A stretch of DNA of 64,000 nt from NCBI GenBank assembly GCA_902729315.2, contig LR746274.1:5049037-5113036 (forward strand), written 5' to 3'. The stretch is from Spirodela intermedia. Lineage: Eukaryota; Streptophyta; Magnoliopsida; Alismatales; Araceae. Positions within the stretch are counted from its first letter, which is position 1, and the number at the start of each line of letters is the position of its first letter. The notes under the pieces were generated by a model. It made no database searches. It was not told where the DNA came from and was given only the letters and a program-made list of their open reading frames with translations. This document shows, one piece after another, positions 12,273 through 24,257 of the stretch. The translations under genes were made by a program, and so were the position numbers.

Positions 12273-12638
12273 ATGGGCTCAATGAAAGGCTTCCTTCTCA
12301 TGCTTACTCTGATTGCTATTGCCTCCTGTGTGGAATCAACAAATCGGGCAATCACCTCTGAAGAGGGGGCATCACCATCCTCGTATCAGTTCACTGTATC
12401 ATCTGCAGGATCTTCTCCCATTAGCATGGCCTTCTTCAAGAACTCTAGTAGTTTTCCTTCACCTCTTGACGATCTCATGCAATAGAAGATATCTTTCAAT
12501 TTTTTTGTTTTTCAACTTCGTATCTGACGTTCGTTACTTCTCTGTACATCAGAGGACTCTGAGAGTAAATATATGTGCTGCTGGTGTGGCAATCCCTGCC
12601 AAGGAACATGCTGCCCTCATATCACCCCTTTGGCGTGA
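12273..12638 (+). CDS. Secreted cysteine-rich peptide precursor, copy 2 (two exons, about 86 aa)
   Basis: Paralogue of the gene at 9494; function unknown. Exons are 12273-12447 (175 nt) and 12553-12638; the 105-nt phase-1 intron runs GTAGTT...TACATCAG. The signal peptide covers about residues 1-23 (core FLLMLTLIAIASCV). Exon 1 then carries YQFTV and ends in FFKNS. Exon 2 gives CCWCGNPCQGTCC (C-C-x-C-x3-C-x3-C-C), then PHITPLA and stop. Exon 1 products of the two copies align without gaps over 58 residues with 21 identities, and both end in a Pro-rich stretch closing in P-L-A. The C-x3/6-C spacing differs by three residues between copies. Reading through the intron gives a stop after about 70 codons, so the cysteine domain requires splicing. 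An AATAAATG candidate polyadenylation signal lies near 12740. Confidence 0.72.
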
Positions 12639-12749
12639 GAGCTTATGTTGATTCACAATAAGTTGGATGACTCCTTGCAAGATTTCGTCTCAAAATTATG
12701 GGAGCTTTGATGAATGAAACTATGTTGCGATTGCGAAGAAAATAAATGT

Positions 12750-12928
12750 GTCATGTTTCGTGTGCATCGTTCATTGGCCTCTTGATGTGACAAACTTTGG
12801 ATAGGGCTTATCTAAGATCTAGTATCGACATATCCTAGGTTTTGTTCCCAAACCTAGAGCCTATACTTTCCTCCTAGTTCGTTCAAAACTATCACGCCAG
12901 TGGGGTGATATCCTCACTCTTAGAGCGT

Positions 12929-12970
<42 letters not shown>

Positions 12971-15900
12971 TCCCTCCCCTACTCCCTTGACGATCGCTAC
13001 CACAGTAAAATAGGAAGATGGCGAGCATAATAAAAGAGGCAGTTTCAAAAGGGTGTGTGGATGGCTTTGTGGGTCAACTTGTCCTCTAATTGACTAATAA
13101 CTTTTATTGTACTTAATCTTCCATAGTCTAAAACTAGAAAACAAAGCACCATGTGTACGGTCTAACTGCCCTCTCAAGAAAATAAAGCTTTATTGGTGAT
13201 CATGTGTCAGAGCTGTAACATGATTGTGTATTGTCATGCTGAGGGATGAGTATTAAGTAGTAATAAGATTCTCGCTCTTGAAGGAAGAAGAATTTGTACG
13301 ACCATGGACACGAGGATTCTCCAAGCCTTGTATATTTTGTGTGTTCCCTTATCTCTTTGCCTCTTTCTCTCTATCTCTCTTAATAAGTATGTGAATGTAT
13401 GATAACGATGTTGGGAACGAGCGTCTTTGTTCCCCTTCTTGCATAGCAAAAGACAATGCAATATGCACCCACGAGAGTTAGAGGCAAGAGATGAGGGAAT
13501 AGACAACTAGACCATACACACGGTGCTTTATTTTTTATTTTTAGTCTACGGACGATAGTTTTAGTAGAAGTTTTTTGCTGTTAGAAAGAAGAGCCCAAAC
13601 ATGAAAAACAAGGATAAATTGGCCCTTAAATCCATCCACGCACTCTTTTGACACTACATCTTTTATCATCCTCGTGATCTTCCTGTTTTACTGTGGTAGT
13701 GATTGGAATGAAGAAAGTGCTGCTCAATAAGGTGGCGGGTCACTATACGATTGGCATAAGAGCGAGAGAGAGAGAGAGAGAGAGAGAGAGTGACTCATGG
13801 AGCTGTGTTGATCTGGGGAATTGGAAATGGATTGCTGGCTAAAGAAATGATCGTGCAGTAGCAAAAACATTCCTCAACATATATTTTTGTCAGTTTTTCT
13901 AATAAACTGGGTGATTTCTTCATGCCAAACTAGGTCCATATAACTTATGGATGGATTAGATATTTTAATCAAGCTACACTATAGAACAGCCCACAATCCA
14001 GCATGTCCTTTATGCACATCGGCTAAGAAGATGAGTTTTGACCATTTCAAATTACCTTCGTCTGCTCTTTCTAGGTGGCGAGTCGTTGCGTTAAGACGCA
14101 TAAATCCTTGTAAGCAATTACATAACTTTTTTCACGACTCCCCACTTGAGATTCCTTCACATAACTAATCGCCCAACCTCAAGTGGTTTTTATAATGTTA
14201 GTCAAAAACCTAAGTCCAATACAGAACAAAAATAATGTTCAAGTTCCCAGGAACGAACTTGTTACTTCTTCATAAGATTTGATCATTTTATCTATGATTG
14301 CAGCAGTTTTAGTCAAAAAAAATCCATTATATGTTCAGCGAGTTCTGAATAATGTGGGGTCCAACGTTAGATTATGAGAACCTTCATTTGATTCTAAGAC
14401 CGTTCGAAGGTGATCCATCAAATTAATTGCTTTCATTTGTTGGTTTAATCTAAAACAGTCAGTGTGATTTTAACCCAACTATATAGTATGGTATCTATTG
14501 AGTTAAATTATATTTGGCGAGTTTTTTCCTTCAAATTTCCTTTAGCCTTAACAAATCTTAATAAAATAATTATTTATTTACATTAACTCAAGTTTACCTT
14601 GATGTAGAAATTAGTGTTTTGATTGGAGTTACCCATGGTTCACTTTCCAAGTCACAAATGAAGCACTATTCACCTGATCCCTCCATTCTTTCATCTCCCA
14701 TCTTTTCCCTGCACCAAGTTATATTAAGATCTTCTCAATCTATCCAGCCTTAGATTGGGCTTTGCCTCAGAATGTTTAATATCTTTAGGTCCAATAGAAT
14801 AGTTTAAACACTAGTAGTGATATACTTTTAGGTAATAGATGAGATATAAAAATCGAAGTTAAAACCTTTTTGATATATATCTAAAGTAGGTTTCATTTTC
14901 TCATTTATCACAAAAGCCACTGCCTTTGAGCTACACCATCAATGACTCCATAATGTTCACAATTTAATCATCATGTAAATTTAGTCGACAATAAGAAGCC
15001 ATAAAAGGCTAAAATAAAACCTTATATTTTGTCCATATCCATATATCATGCTACATCCTTTGAATTATTCATAGAGTATTAACCCACAAGCTAGGTTTAC
15101 ACAAGCATGGATCTTACAAAAGATTATTACTATCATGGGTTATTTATCAATTATAGGTTAGAAATTGTTAATCTAAATGTTTCACTTGCATTCAAAAAAT
15201 ATTTCAATCATCTAAACCATGGACAAAGACTATTTTGTCCTCAAAAAAATTTCTCCTATTTTAACCATCTATTTAACATATTATGATTTACACTTGGAAG
15301 ATACCATAAATTTATAATATAGACATTATCATATTACCATTTGTTATCATCATATATTTAAGTGTTCTGATACCAACATCTATGAGCCAACTATAATTCT
15401 TGAAGAACTTAAAAGCAAGTTTTACCCTTATAATCAACTAGTACGTCAATTCCATGAGAGAGCTTCCCTCAAACAACTACTTGCTAATCACCTTAGTTTG
15501 AAATGTTTGTAGTGCTGGAATTTTTAGACTTAGGACCTTAATTTTTATGAAACTTAAAAGTATGTGAGATCTCACAAACAAATAAAAGGATCTGAAAATC
15601 ATTGAGGACCATTTCAAAATTCATTATGTTTTTGTTCCAAGAAGGTTTCAAATGTTTATAAATATTTTGAATCACACAAATGGTCATGAAATAATAAGAA
15701 ATTAATTAATATAACATACAATATGACAATTATAGTAAAGATGAAGGCTTTATTGGGCCCTCCTATCTCACCTATGAAAGTTTGCATTATTTAATGGAAT
15801 TCTAAGCACAATTATTGAAACATATTATGGGAGTGTTGGCAAATGTTTTTCAAAAAAATCAGTACTTTTATGTATCTAAGAATGCTTCATTGTCAACTAT

Positions 15901-17950
15901 ATAAGAAAGAATCAACATTCATGAGTTTCATTTTTATTAAGAGAAGTTTAATTTCATATATTTATTATATTGTGCTAGTAAAGGTGGTCATTTTCTCTAA
16001 AATTGAAGTGTATGATACATTCAACCTTGCATCACCACTAAGTACCATAATCACTTCAATGGAAGCAACACAAGTTGGAAAATACCATCAGCTAGTGTTA
16101 GTTTCCAACATTGTAAAGATTTTATGCACACCGCATATATCTCTTGATTTTTGAGCACTTCCTTAAGATTTTATGTCTTCAACATTCAACATGTTCTTGT
16201 CGATACATTTCATCAACTTGCTTACATCTGATCTTGAAATGGCAACCTGGTTGAGCCTAACAACATGTGTGTTTTGGCTTTCTTCACTTTTCCAATTGCC
16301 TACTTACTTGAATAAGTTGAGCATTTACAATCTATTACTATCATAATTTGGCAATATTGCTACCACTAGGTTAAGCTCTCTTTTTGTTGATCTCCCATTT
16401 CTGTCATATTCTTGTGAAACTTTAATGACCTACTTAGCCCCCTCTCCCTCCCAATCCTCCCTCGCCCCCACCTTCTAAGGCCTTTCATGACCCTTTAAGA
16501 CAAAGAATAGGATCATGGCAAAAATTGTAGGTCAACAATAGTTGAAGTAGATAAGACAAATACAAATGAGAACTTTTTGCAAGCAATATGCATGACATCT
16601 CAAGCTTCTCATGCTTAATATACTTAGACACTTTAAAAAATACTACAATTGAATTGCATTCATGAAAGTATTTATTTAATCCCAAAAAATATATTTACTT
16701 AAAAAACACACACTAAATTATTCGTAAATTTAAATATGACCTTTTAAATTATATATAGAATAATAATACAGACCAACATTGATAAGAAGTGAAATTTAGC
16801 ATTCGCAACTAAGTTGTCCAGCTCCAAGAATATTAAGTGGAGCAAATGACAATGAGGGTTGGTGTCACATTTGACCAGCCATTCAAGATTGTCACACAAA
16901 TAAGTCTACAGTTACATCATCTTCCATGTCTCACAGCCATTCAAGAGCAGTACAAAGTAACATGTGCAATTGTTGCACACAAAGGATGCACAGTACATGA
17001 GTACTTTGGACATAGAACAAGCTCACATGTGGGTGGGCATGTGATCTACATGTGTGCATGTGAGGTGGACATAACTACCATGAGATAATTGGCATATAGT
17101 AGATGTGTCGAGTGGCTAGTGTGGAAGCAAGCACTTCGCTAGCATGCCCTAATTACCCTCCAAAAAAATAGAACAAAATTCAAATAAGAAAGATAGGACA
17201 TGACCAAATCTTATCTAAAGAAGGCAAGTGCAATCAAGGAAGGAGGTGATCTATCCTTCTCTTTGAGGAAGAGGGTGACCCATCCAATTATGGGAACAAA
17301 CTTCTTGGCCTAGTTGAGGTGGAAGTTGTGTGTGGCAGACTCTTCCTTGTCCTTCCTCCCTTCTTTGCCCTAATATCCTAAGATTGGAATATAAGCCATG
17401 TCGCTCAAATCTCTCTTCTTTGCACTTCCATGAATTCTTCTAACAATGGGGAGAGAAAAGACTACTTAGTCATACTATCATACACATAAGGCCATGCACA
17501 AGTGATTGTGCGAATGCACCCGTCATATGCTAAGAAAGATCTAGAAGGACCTCAAATGAGTGAAGTCAAGTTGTTCTCCTAACTTGTGCATCACTTATGT
17601 GAAGATTGTTTACCTCTTTTGTTCAATCTCATTGAGAAAAAATGGTTGGGCATTGAGAGCCCAGTTAATAAGTGGTAACAAGAGATAGAAAGGAAAGGTG
17701 AGGAGTAAGATAACAAGGAAGCCTAAATAGGTTTAGTTCCTTCCAAAACCCATAAAGAAAAAAGATAAATTACTTTGAGGGTATGCAGATAATTTTGCAT
17801 TGAATAAAAACTGTCTTCAGGAGTTGTTTCTGCGGACTAAAGTGCAAATTGTGTTTATACGAACCTTATTGAACATTAATAATAGATGTAGGGACTTTAA
17901 AGAAAAAATCATGTAACTTTTTTAGACCTCTCTCTGTAGGCGTGGAACTT
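12750..17950. other. Gene-poor AT-rich region with microsatellites
   Basis: No gene could be supported. It holds CT (about 12933-12968) and GA (about 13764-13792) microsatellites and long AT-rich stretches. Frames such as 15843-16154 and 16837-17088 show no recognisable domain and no coding-like base composition. Probably decayed repeats. Confidence 0.55.
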
Positions 17951-18115
17951 GGGTGACCGAATGCGGGAAGATCCTTTGTGTGGGCAAAGGCGTCTTGGCG
18001 CGGATTGGCCTCTCCGCCGCATCTCTTCTTCCACTCTGGCAACTGCTCTGCCAACCACGTCGTCCGATCCTCGTCCCGGGGACTGGGAGAATCAGCGGGA
18101 GAAGGAGTGCTAGTG

Positions 18116-21100
18116 ATGGCGTCGGCAGTCTCCGCGATGGGAGGTCCCCCGAACGTTTGTCATCTGTTCTCGAAGGCGACCTGTGTGCATTCGAAGGTCC
18201 GTGCGCGCGCGTGGATTCCTGTCTCTCATCTACCTCGGGGAATTTCCAGTATTTCTTGTCTTTCCAATATTTTATTCAACTGAGAGGAAATTTCGTGCGT
18301 CACAGAGGGGAAAACCTGAAATCACGCAAGGAAATTCGCACGACCAACGCAGACCTTCCGAGTCTTGTGGTGAGTTTGTCATCGTGATAATCTTCCCTAA
18401 TTAGGCTTAACGGTTAGTTTTCTCCTGAAGAGATTAATATGTTAGAAAATAATGCGCTCTTAACGCCCACTGGTGAGGAAATTTTATCGCTTAGTCTACG
18501 AGAACACTCACTATGTTCCGGAATGCCATGCATAAAGTAACATCAGGGAAGATCATGCTGTGTCCAGCAAATTGGGGAAAAAAATTCAGTTATGTAATGT
18601 TGGACAAGAACATTTCGTAGAAGGCTAATGACGATATGGATTGGAGTGGCCTTCCAATGCATGATCCTTTCGTTCAAATCAGTAATTGGAAACTCTGGTT
18701 CACAGGAGATGTGCACATGTATTTTAGGTAGTCATACATTAGGGGCACACTGATGAATTAATTACTTTAGGCCTTCTTCATCAGCCTTGCTGTTTCGGAT
18801 TTGCAGAGACCAGTGGGATTGCTGCGGTTGGAAGCACCCTTGAAAGGAGGAAACTCTTACTGCAGTCAACTGTGGGATTCCTCGCCGGGGTGATTCCAGT
18901 TGTTGTGAAGAAAGAGGTAGCGGTAGCCTCCGAATTTGCTGACAGTGAGTTTGAAACCTCGAAATCTTATATCTTTTTATTTCGGAGGCATTTTTGTGAG
19001 TTGCAAGTCTAAAATTGTTTGAATGCTTGGAAAATGTGCAAGTTTTCAATAATTTAGCATTTTCCTGTTTAAATTAAGAAGAAATAGTATCTCCCCCTGA
19101 AAAATTAGATCCACTTCAGAGGCGATGTGACATTTTTATTGCATTCCACAGGAAGTTCCCTTTCTCAATTCTGATTATTCCTTAGGGGAAAGACTCTTTA
19201 ATAACTTTACTGAAATCATCGAAACAGTGCCTGCTCTACGAGGAAAAGATTATGGAAAATCAAAAATGCGGTATCCAGATTACACTGAAACACCATCAGG
19301 CCTTCAGTACAAGGTTATCGGACGCACATGTAATCTTTCCTTCTGAGTTGTACATTCTGGGGATTCTGAGAGGCTGATTCCTGTTGAAATGTTGAAAGGA
19401 CTGCAGGACTTGCGTGTAGGAGAAGGACCCACTGCTAAGATTGGAGAAATGGTGGTGGTGAGTAAAGAACGGTCTACTTTTGACATTTCTTTGTGATTCA
19501 TTAATTGCTCGTAACTATCATTGAATCACTCTGGAATTGTGGTTGACTGGCATAGAGCTCTAATACAGCCTTTATGTTTCCAAGGTTGATTGGGATGGTT
19601 ATACAATAGGATACTATGGTCGAATATTTGAGGCTCGAAATAAAACAAAGGGTGGTTCATTTGAGGTAAGATTCATAACCTTTTCCTTTTTAATGAGTAG
19701 AGTGTACAGATTTTGGTATTATTTTCAAATGTGACGAATGTGCATCCTCCTGAATCTTTGATAAGTTTTGTTAGTTTTTTTCTAATTGTTCAGCATATCT
19801 GTACGCTAATTTTCATAGTGCGGATTGAAGCTCGTTGACTTGGTTGACTAGGTATTTGCTGAACTTTGTATTTATAGAAATTGAGTCAAAAGGATGGGAA
19901 TGGAGAATATAGCTAAATCACAGGGAAATAAAAGGGCCACGCTTACAAGTGATTCCTGGCGGAAATATTAATTTATCACGGAATTTAGTAATTTATAAAC
20001 AGAATCTAATGAAGCAGAGTCACATAGTGCAGTACTTATACATGGAATTTTAAGTTCATTATTACGTTAATTATTACATTCATTTCTTTGATTAAAAATT
20101 CTTGGAAAAAGCCATAATTTGTGACTTTCCTAACTGGATCCATAAAATTAATAACTTCTTGGTTTGGCCACATGTCAATCTTAGAATTTCTTGGAATTCA
20201 TAATGTCTCTTTCTTCTTCTTTTTCCCTCAGAACCTCGTCATTATATCTGCAAAATTTGGGTATCCATAGCCGATGAGATATGAAATATTGATGCATTCT
20301 TCACCTTGATGTGCAGGGTGACGACAAAGAATTCTTCAAATTCAGGGTTGGCTCGCAAGAGGCAAGTCATTTATAAGTCTCCACATATGAATCAATAGAT
20401 TTGTCAATATTCCTTTTCTATTTTCTGCAAAGTATTTGGTGAAGATTTTTTTTGTTCCTTTTTATAGAAAATAATGTTAGCTCATTGCTTTTGAAAGTAG
20501 GAGGTAACGCCCACCAATCTATAAATGACAAATCATATGCTACCACTTAAATATATATTAAACATCTGGCTAATCTATTGATTTTACCTTCTTCAGGTCA
20601 TACCGGCCTTTGAAGAGGCCATCGTGGGTATGGCTCCAGGTGGCGTCAGAAGGTGCTGTATCTAACTTTCATGGATTCCTATTTGCCTAATGTGCTCCAA
20701 TCAGACAGATTTTCCTATGGTTTGTTCTATCAGAAACATATTTTCATTATATACTAACTTTCATGCATTAGTTTTTGCCTAATGTGCTCCAATCAAACAG
20801 ATTTTCCTATGGTTTGTTCTATTAAAAACATAATTTCATTATACTAACTCTCATGGATTCCTTTTCACCTGATGTGTTCCAGTCAACCAGATTTTCCCAT
20901 GGTTTTTTGTTCTAGCAAAAACGTAATTTCATTATGCTAACTTTCATGGATTCCTCTTTGCCTAATGTGCTCCAATCAACCAGATTTTCCCATGGTTTTT
21001 TGTTCTATCAAAAACATATTTTCATTATATTGACTTTCATGGAGTCCTGTTACCCTAATGTGCTCTAATCAAACAGATTCTCCCATGGTTTTTGTTCTAT

Positions 21101-21550
21101 CAATAACATATTTTAGTTATATTGACTTTCATGGAGTTCCTCTTTCCCTAATTTTCTCTAATCAAACAGATTTTCCCATGGTTTTTTGTTCTATCAAAAA
21201 CATATTTTTGTTTTATGAAAGATGATGAAATTATTTCATATAATTTCAGGGCATCCGTCTCACTCTCTTCTTTACAGCAATGCAGGATCATAGTGCCCCC
21301 GGAGTTGGGATATCCGGACAACGACTTCAACAGACTTGGCCCCCGGCCGACAACCTTCTCGGTAATAATTTGGGTGGGTTGACCCCTGCTCGTATTGTCA
21401 GAAATCCTGACGCTATCCGTTGACCTGTGGCAGGGTCAGAGGGCCTTGGACTTTGTTCTGAGGAACCAAGGGCTGATCGACAAGACCCTCCTCTTCGACA
21501 TCGAGCTCCTCAAGATCATACCCAGCAATGCCCAGGTCAACTCTTTCTGA
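18116..21550 (+). CDS. FKBP19: FKBP-type peptidyl-prolyl isomerase, chloroplast lumenal (FKBP19-like, about 264 aa)
   Basis: Immunophilin-type proline isomerase predicted for the thylakoid lumen. Exons: 18116-18196, 18306-18369, 18807-18944, 19228-19313, 19407-19457, 19585-19665, 20317-20361, 20597-20652, 21286-21361 and 21434-21550. The N-terminus looks like a transit peptide followed by a twin-arginine lumenal signal: RRKLLLQ at residues 62-68, then a hydrophobic stretch. The FKBP fold starts at about residue 115 (PSGLQYK). Family landmarks are VDWDGYTIGYYG, VIPAFEEAIVGM, IIVPPELGYPDND, and the C-terminal RNQGLIDKTLLFDIELLKI. Length is close to Arabidopsis FKBP19 (about 256 aa, from memory). 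Intron 6 uses a GC donor (GAG|GCAAGT). The first two exons are the weakest part: the intron 18197-18305 has a poor GTCCGT donor, and a different 5' structure is possible. FKBP19 versus another lumenal FKBP is a judgement from remembered family sequence. Confidence 0.85.
20664..21210. repeat. Intronic minisatellite, about 92 bp x 6, in FKBP intron 8
   Basis: Six imperfect copies begin near 20664, 20756, 20846, 20938, 21029 and 21122, each opening with (A/G)ACT(T/C)TCATG and containing CTAAT(G)TGCTC(C)AATCA and TTTTCC(T/C)ATGG. The array starts only about 12 bp after the 5' splice site of the intron and fills most of it. It is AT-rich and noncoding. Confidence 0.85.
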
Positions 21551-22056
21551 ATCTAGGGGATGATGCATATGCAGTCAGGTGGGAATCTCGATTTCGCTAC
21601 CATTTGTGGATATAATATTTAAATACAGGGTTTTGGGTTTGTGCTCGGGTTGACGAACTTCTCTCTTCTCGGATGCAGGTTGGGAGGGGGTGGAGGGAGC
21701 TTGGAGATACATCGCCTGCAAATCTCTTTCCATTTTTGGTTTCTGGTTCGTGAAGGAATGCTAAGTCGAGGAAGAAGGGCAGTAGCTGGGCCTTGGAAAG
21801 GGTTTTGACTTTTGATCGAGCTCAGATCCCAAGTGCGTGTAAATTGTTCAATGAGTTGACTTCATTGACTTTGCTCAGCGTGATCCTGACGAAAGGCTGC
21901 GCTGCTCAGATGCCTCAATCAAGATCTTCCTCTTCGAATTTCTTTTAACAGATCCATGGGCCAAAAAAGAAAGGGAGGGGAAGAAAGAGATGTACAGAAG
22001 GATCTCTTCTCTGCCGCAGATTCGGCTAAAAGATGGGAAAAATGGGGCCGCCATTG

Positions 22057-22526
22057 TTACCTCTCGAAGATGCCCTTGACGTAGATCATCCCTTTCTCGC
22101 TCAGCTGGAGCTCCTTCCTCATCTGCTCCACCTGTTGGTCATCCCCCCGGACGACGATCTCCGACAGGCTCCCGTCCTCCGCCAGTGTCATCTTCACTTT
22201 GATCTCCTCCTTCCTCGAAGCTCTCTTCCAGTAGTATGCCCCCCTGGATCATCATCATTAAGAAGAAGGTCGGATTTACAGAGGAGAGAAAGAGAGAGAG
22301 AGAAAGATGGGGGGTTTAATGGCGGGAGTGCTCACGCGGAGGGGCTGAGGAGGGTGAGCCAGAACCAGTTGTTGCCTCCTTCGGGGAAGGTGATGGAGAG
22401 AACCAGGCCGACGCTGGCGAGGCTGATGCAGGTGCAAAAGGTGAGGAGAGCCGCTTGCCCTCTGCTCGGCACCATCACCCCTTCGAACCTTCTCACATGG
22501 AGAAGATACCGCGGTAAGGAAAGCGC

Positions 22527-22600
<74 letters not shown>

Positions 22601-23377
22601 AGGGAGGGGTTCGTCATCAGGAAATGGTTTTGAATGTGGCAAACACAGTCCAGGTCTGGAGTAGAGATGGATAACCACAGAGAGAGAGAGACAGAGAGAG
22701 AGAGAGAGAAGGTTATGCCAAGGAAAAATCAGAGAATTGTTGATAATCCAGGGCCTCGGGAGGGAGGGAGGGAGGGAGGGAGAGAGAGAGAGAGAGTTAC
22801 GTGATGGTCTCCCCACGGTCGGTGATGGCGAAGTTGTTACGAGTGAAGAAGGAGAGGATCTCACCGGCGACCTGGTTGGGAGACTTCTGGCTCTCTCCTT
22901 CCAATTCGAACGTCTTCTGCACCACCTGCGGACACGCCAATTCCCCGCCGATTTCGCAGGACGAATCAACGATGAATAAGATTGGGAAGAAGGGAGAATC
23001 CCGCGGAATCGACGAGCACGCAAGAGAGAGAAATTGGGACCGAGTGGAAGAACCTTGGATTTGACGGATCGCTTGATGAGAGACCAGAGTCCAGGCACGG
23101 AGATCACGAACAGCCCCAGCGAGGTGTAGTAGCTCGCCAGCGAGTACCCCACGCTCCCACCCTCCGCCGCCAAGGAGAAGAGAGGAGCCGGCAAGGAAGC
23201 CATTGCCTCGACGGCATCCGGCGGAAGAGAGGCACATACCGAGCTCTGAGGACGACGACGCTGCCGCGTGCCATAGCCAAGCCGCCGTAGCCCGCTGCCG
23301 CAGAGACGGCGGGAGGAGGGGGATTGTGGGAGAGGAGTTGGAGAGAAGAGCGGTGAGAGCTTACAAGCTGCCGCCAT
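22057..23377 (-). CDS. CCB1: Cofactor assembly of complex C protein, chloroplastic (CCB1-like, about 262 aa)
   Basis: Membrane factor of the CCB pathway that attaches the covalent haem c to cytochrome b6 in thylakoids. Four exons: 23054-23377, 22801-22925, 22336-22488 and 22057-22243 (complement). Residues 1 to about 50 are Ser/Arg/Pro-rich, as in a transit peptide. A first hydrophobic segment spans about 78-101 (GYSLASYYTSLGLFVISVPG). The conserved middle includes QVAGEILSFFTR and ITDRGETITFEG. Two further membrane segments follow (AALLTFCTCISLASVGLVL, and a Trp-rich LLSPSAGAYYW). The C-terminus is a charged tail containing KELQLSEKGMIYVKGIFER. Length matches remembered Arabidopsis CCB1 (about 267 aa). 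It converges with the FKBP19-like gene, so the two 3' ends lie within about 500 bp. Intron 2 holds long GA tracts (CU in the transcript). CCB1 versus another CCB name rests on memory. Confidence 0.87.
22526..22594. repeat. (GA)n microsatellite in CCB1 intron 2
   Basis: A near-perfect GA run of about 65 bp, followed by further runs at 22679-22708 and 22758-22796, all in one 312-bp intron. In the CCB1 transcript these read as CU repeats, the closest about 40 nt upstream of the 3' splice site of exon 3. Confidence 0.9.
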
Positions 23378-23403
23378 TACAGAACTTCTTCCTCCCGCGT
23401 TCT

Positions 23404-23464
23404 ACTCTCTCTCTCTCTCTCTCTCTCTCGCTATCTTCTTCTCTCTCTTCTCTCCCTCTCTCTC
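23404..23464. repeat. CT microsatellite in the CCB1 5' leader/promoter
   Basis: CT repeats begin about 30 bp upstream of the CCB1 start codon (GA in the transcript sense). A second CT run lies at about 23774-23805. GA/CT leaders of this sort recur at other genes in the window. Confidence 0.85.
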
Positions 23465-23770
23465 TGGCGGATTGGGTTCCTAGTTGCTGATAAAAATCTC
23501 CTTGTTTTGGATATTATTTTCGGAACTGCCACTATTGGAATCTAAGGAGAAGTACGAAGCACATGTCGTCATCACGGCCGTCGATTACTGTCTGTCGTTA
23601 TGGCGACACGTCGCCACGCTCCAAGGCCCCAGTCCCTCGTTCGTCATCGGGCCTGGCCCGGTTGCTATGGTACCTCGCGCCGATAAAAGCCCGGCTCGTT
23701 TTTTAATATTCACGGCGATTACGCCATTTACATACGACAAACTTCGAGCTTTTATGGGCTTCGGGCTCAG

Positions 23771-23807
<37 letters not shown>

Positions 23808-24257
23808 ATATATATCTTTAAATATTTAATTTAAATTGTTTTTCTGTCTCTAGGTGAGGGGGACGGGCCGGCCTGCATAAGAGCGGACCAAAGCCCATTT
23901 TTAGCTCAGAATAGGACTGCTACGACGATCTGACTCATACGAGAGTGCATACGTGGCAGGACGAGAAGCATCCAGACCGACTACTTGGCAGCGAGAGGGA
24001 GAAAGGGGCGACTGAGCGAGAGAGAGGTACAGATGGGAGTGACAGAAGAGAGAGAGAGAGTAAAAGAGAGAGGAAGTCATGGGAATTACAGGAGACATAG
24101 ATGAGAGAGGAAGTGAAAGGAGTTACGGAAGAGAGAGAGGTAGAATCATACGTCCGAAGCTACAGCATCGTCGAAGTGGGCGACGGGCCATTCCAATGAG
24201 TTGAGATGTGCTCTCTCTCTGAGGAGGAGGAGGATGATTGATTATTTTGCATCGTCC

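Noticed and set aside
22276-22674. Frames of 113-213 codons across the CCB1 introns
   Set aside because: They run through GA repeats and antisense CCB1 exons; the spliced minus-strand CCB1 model explains the region.
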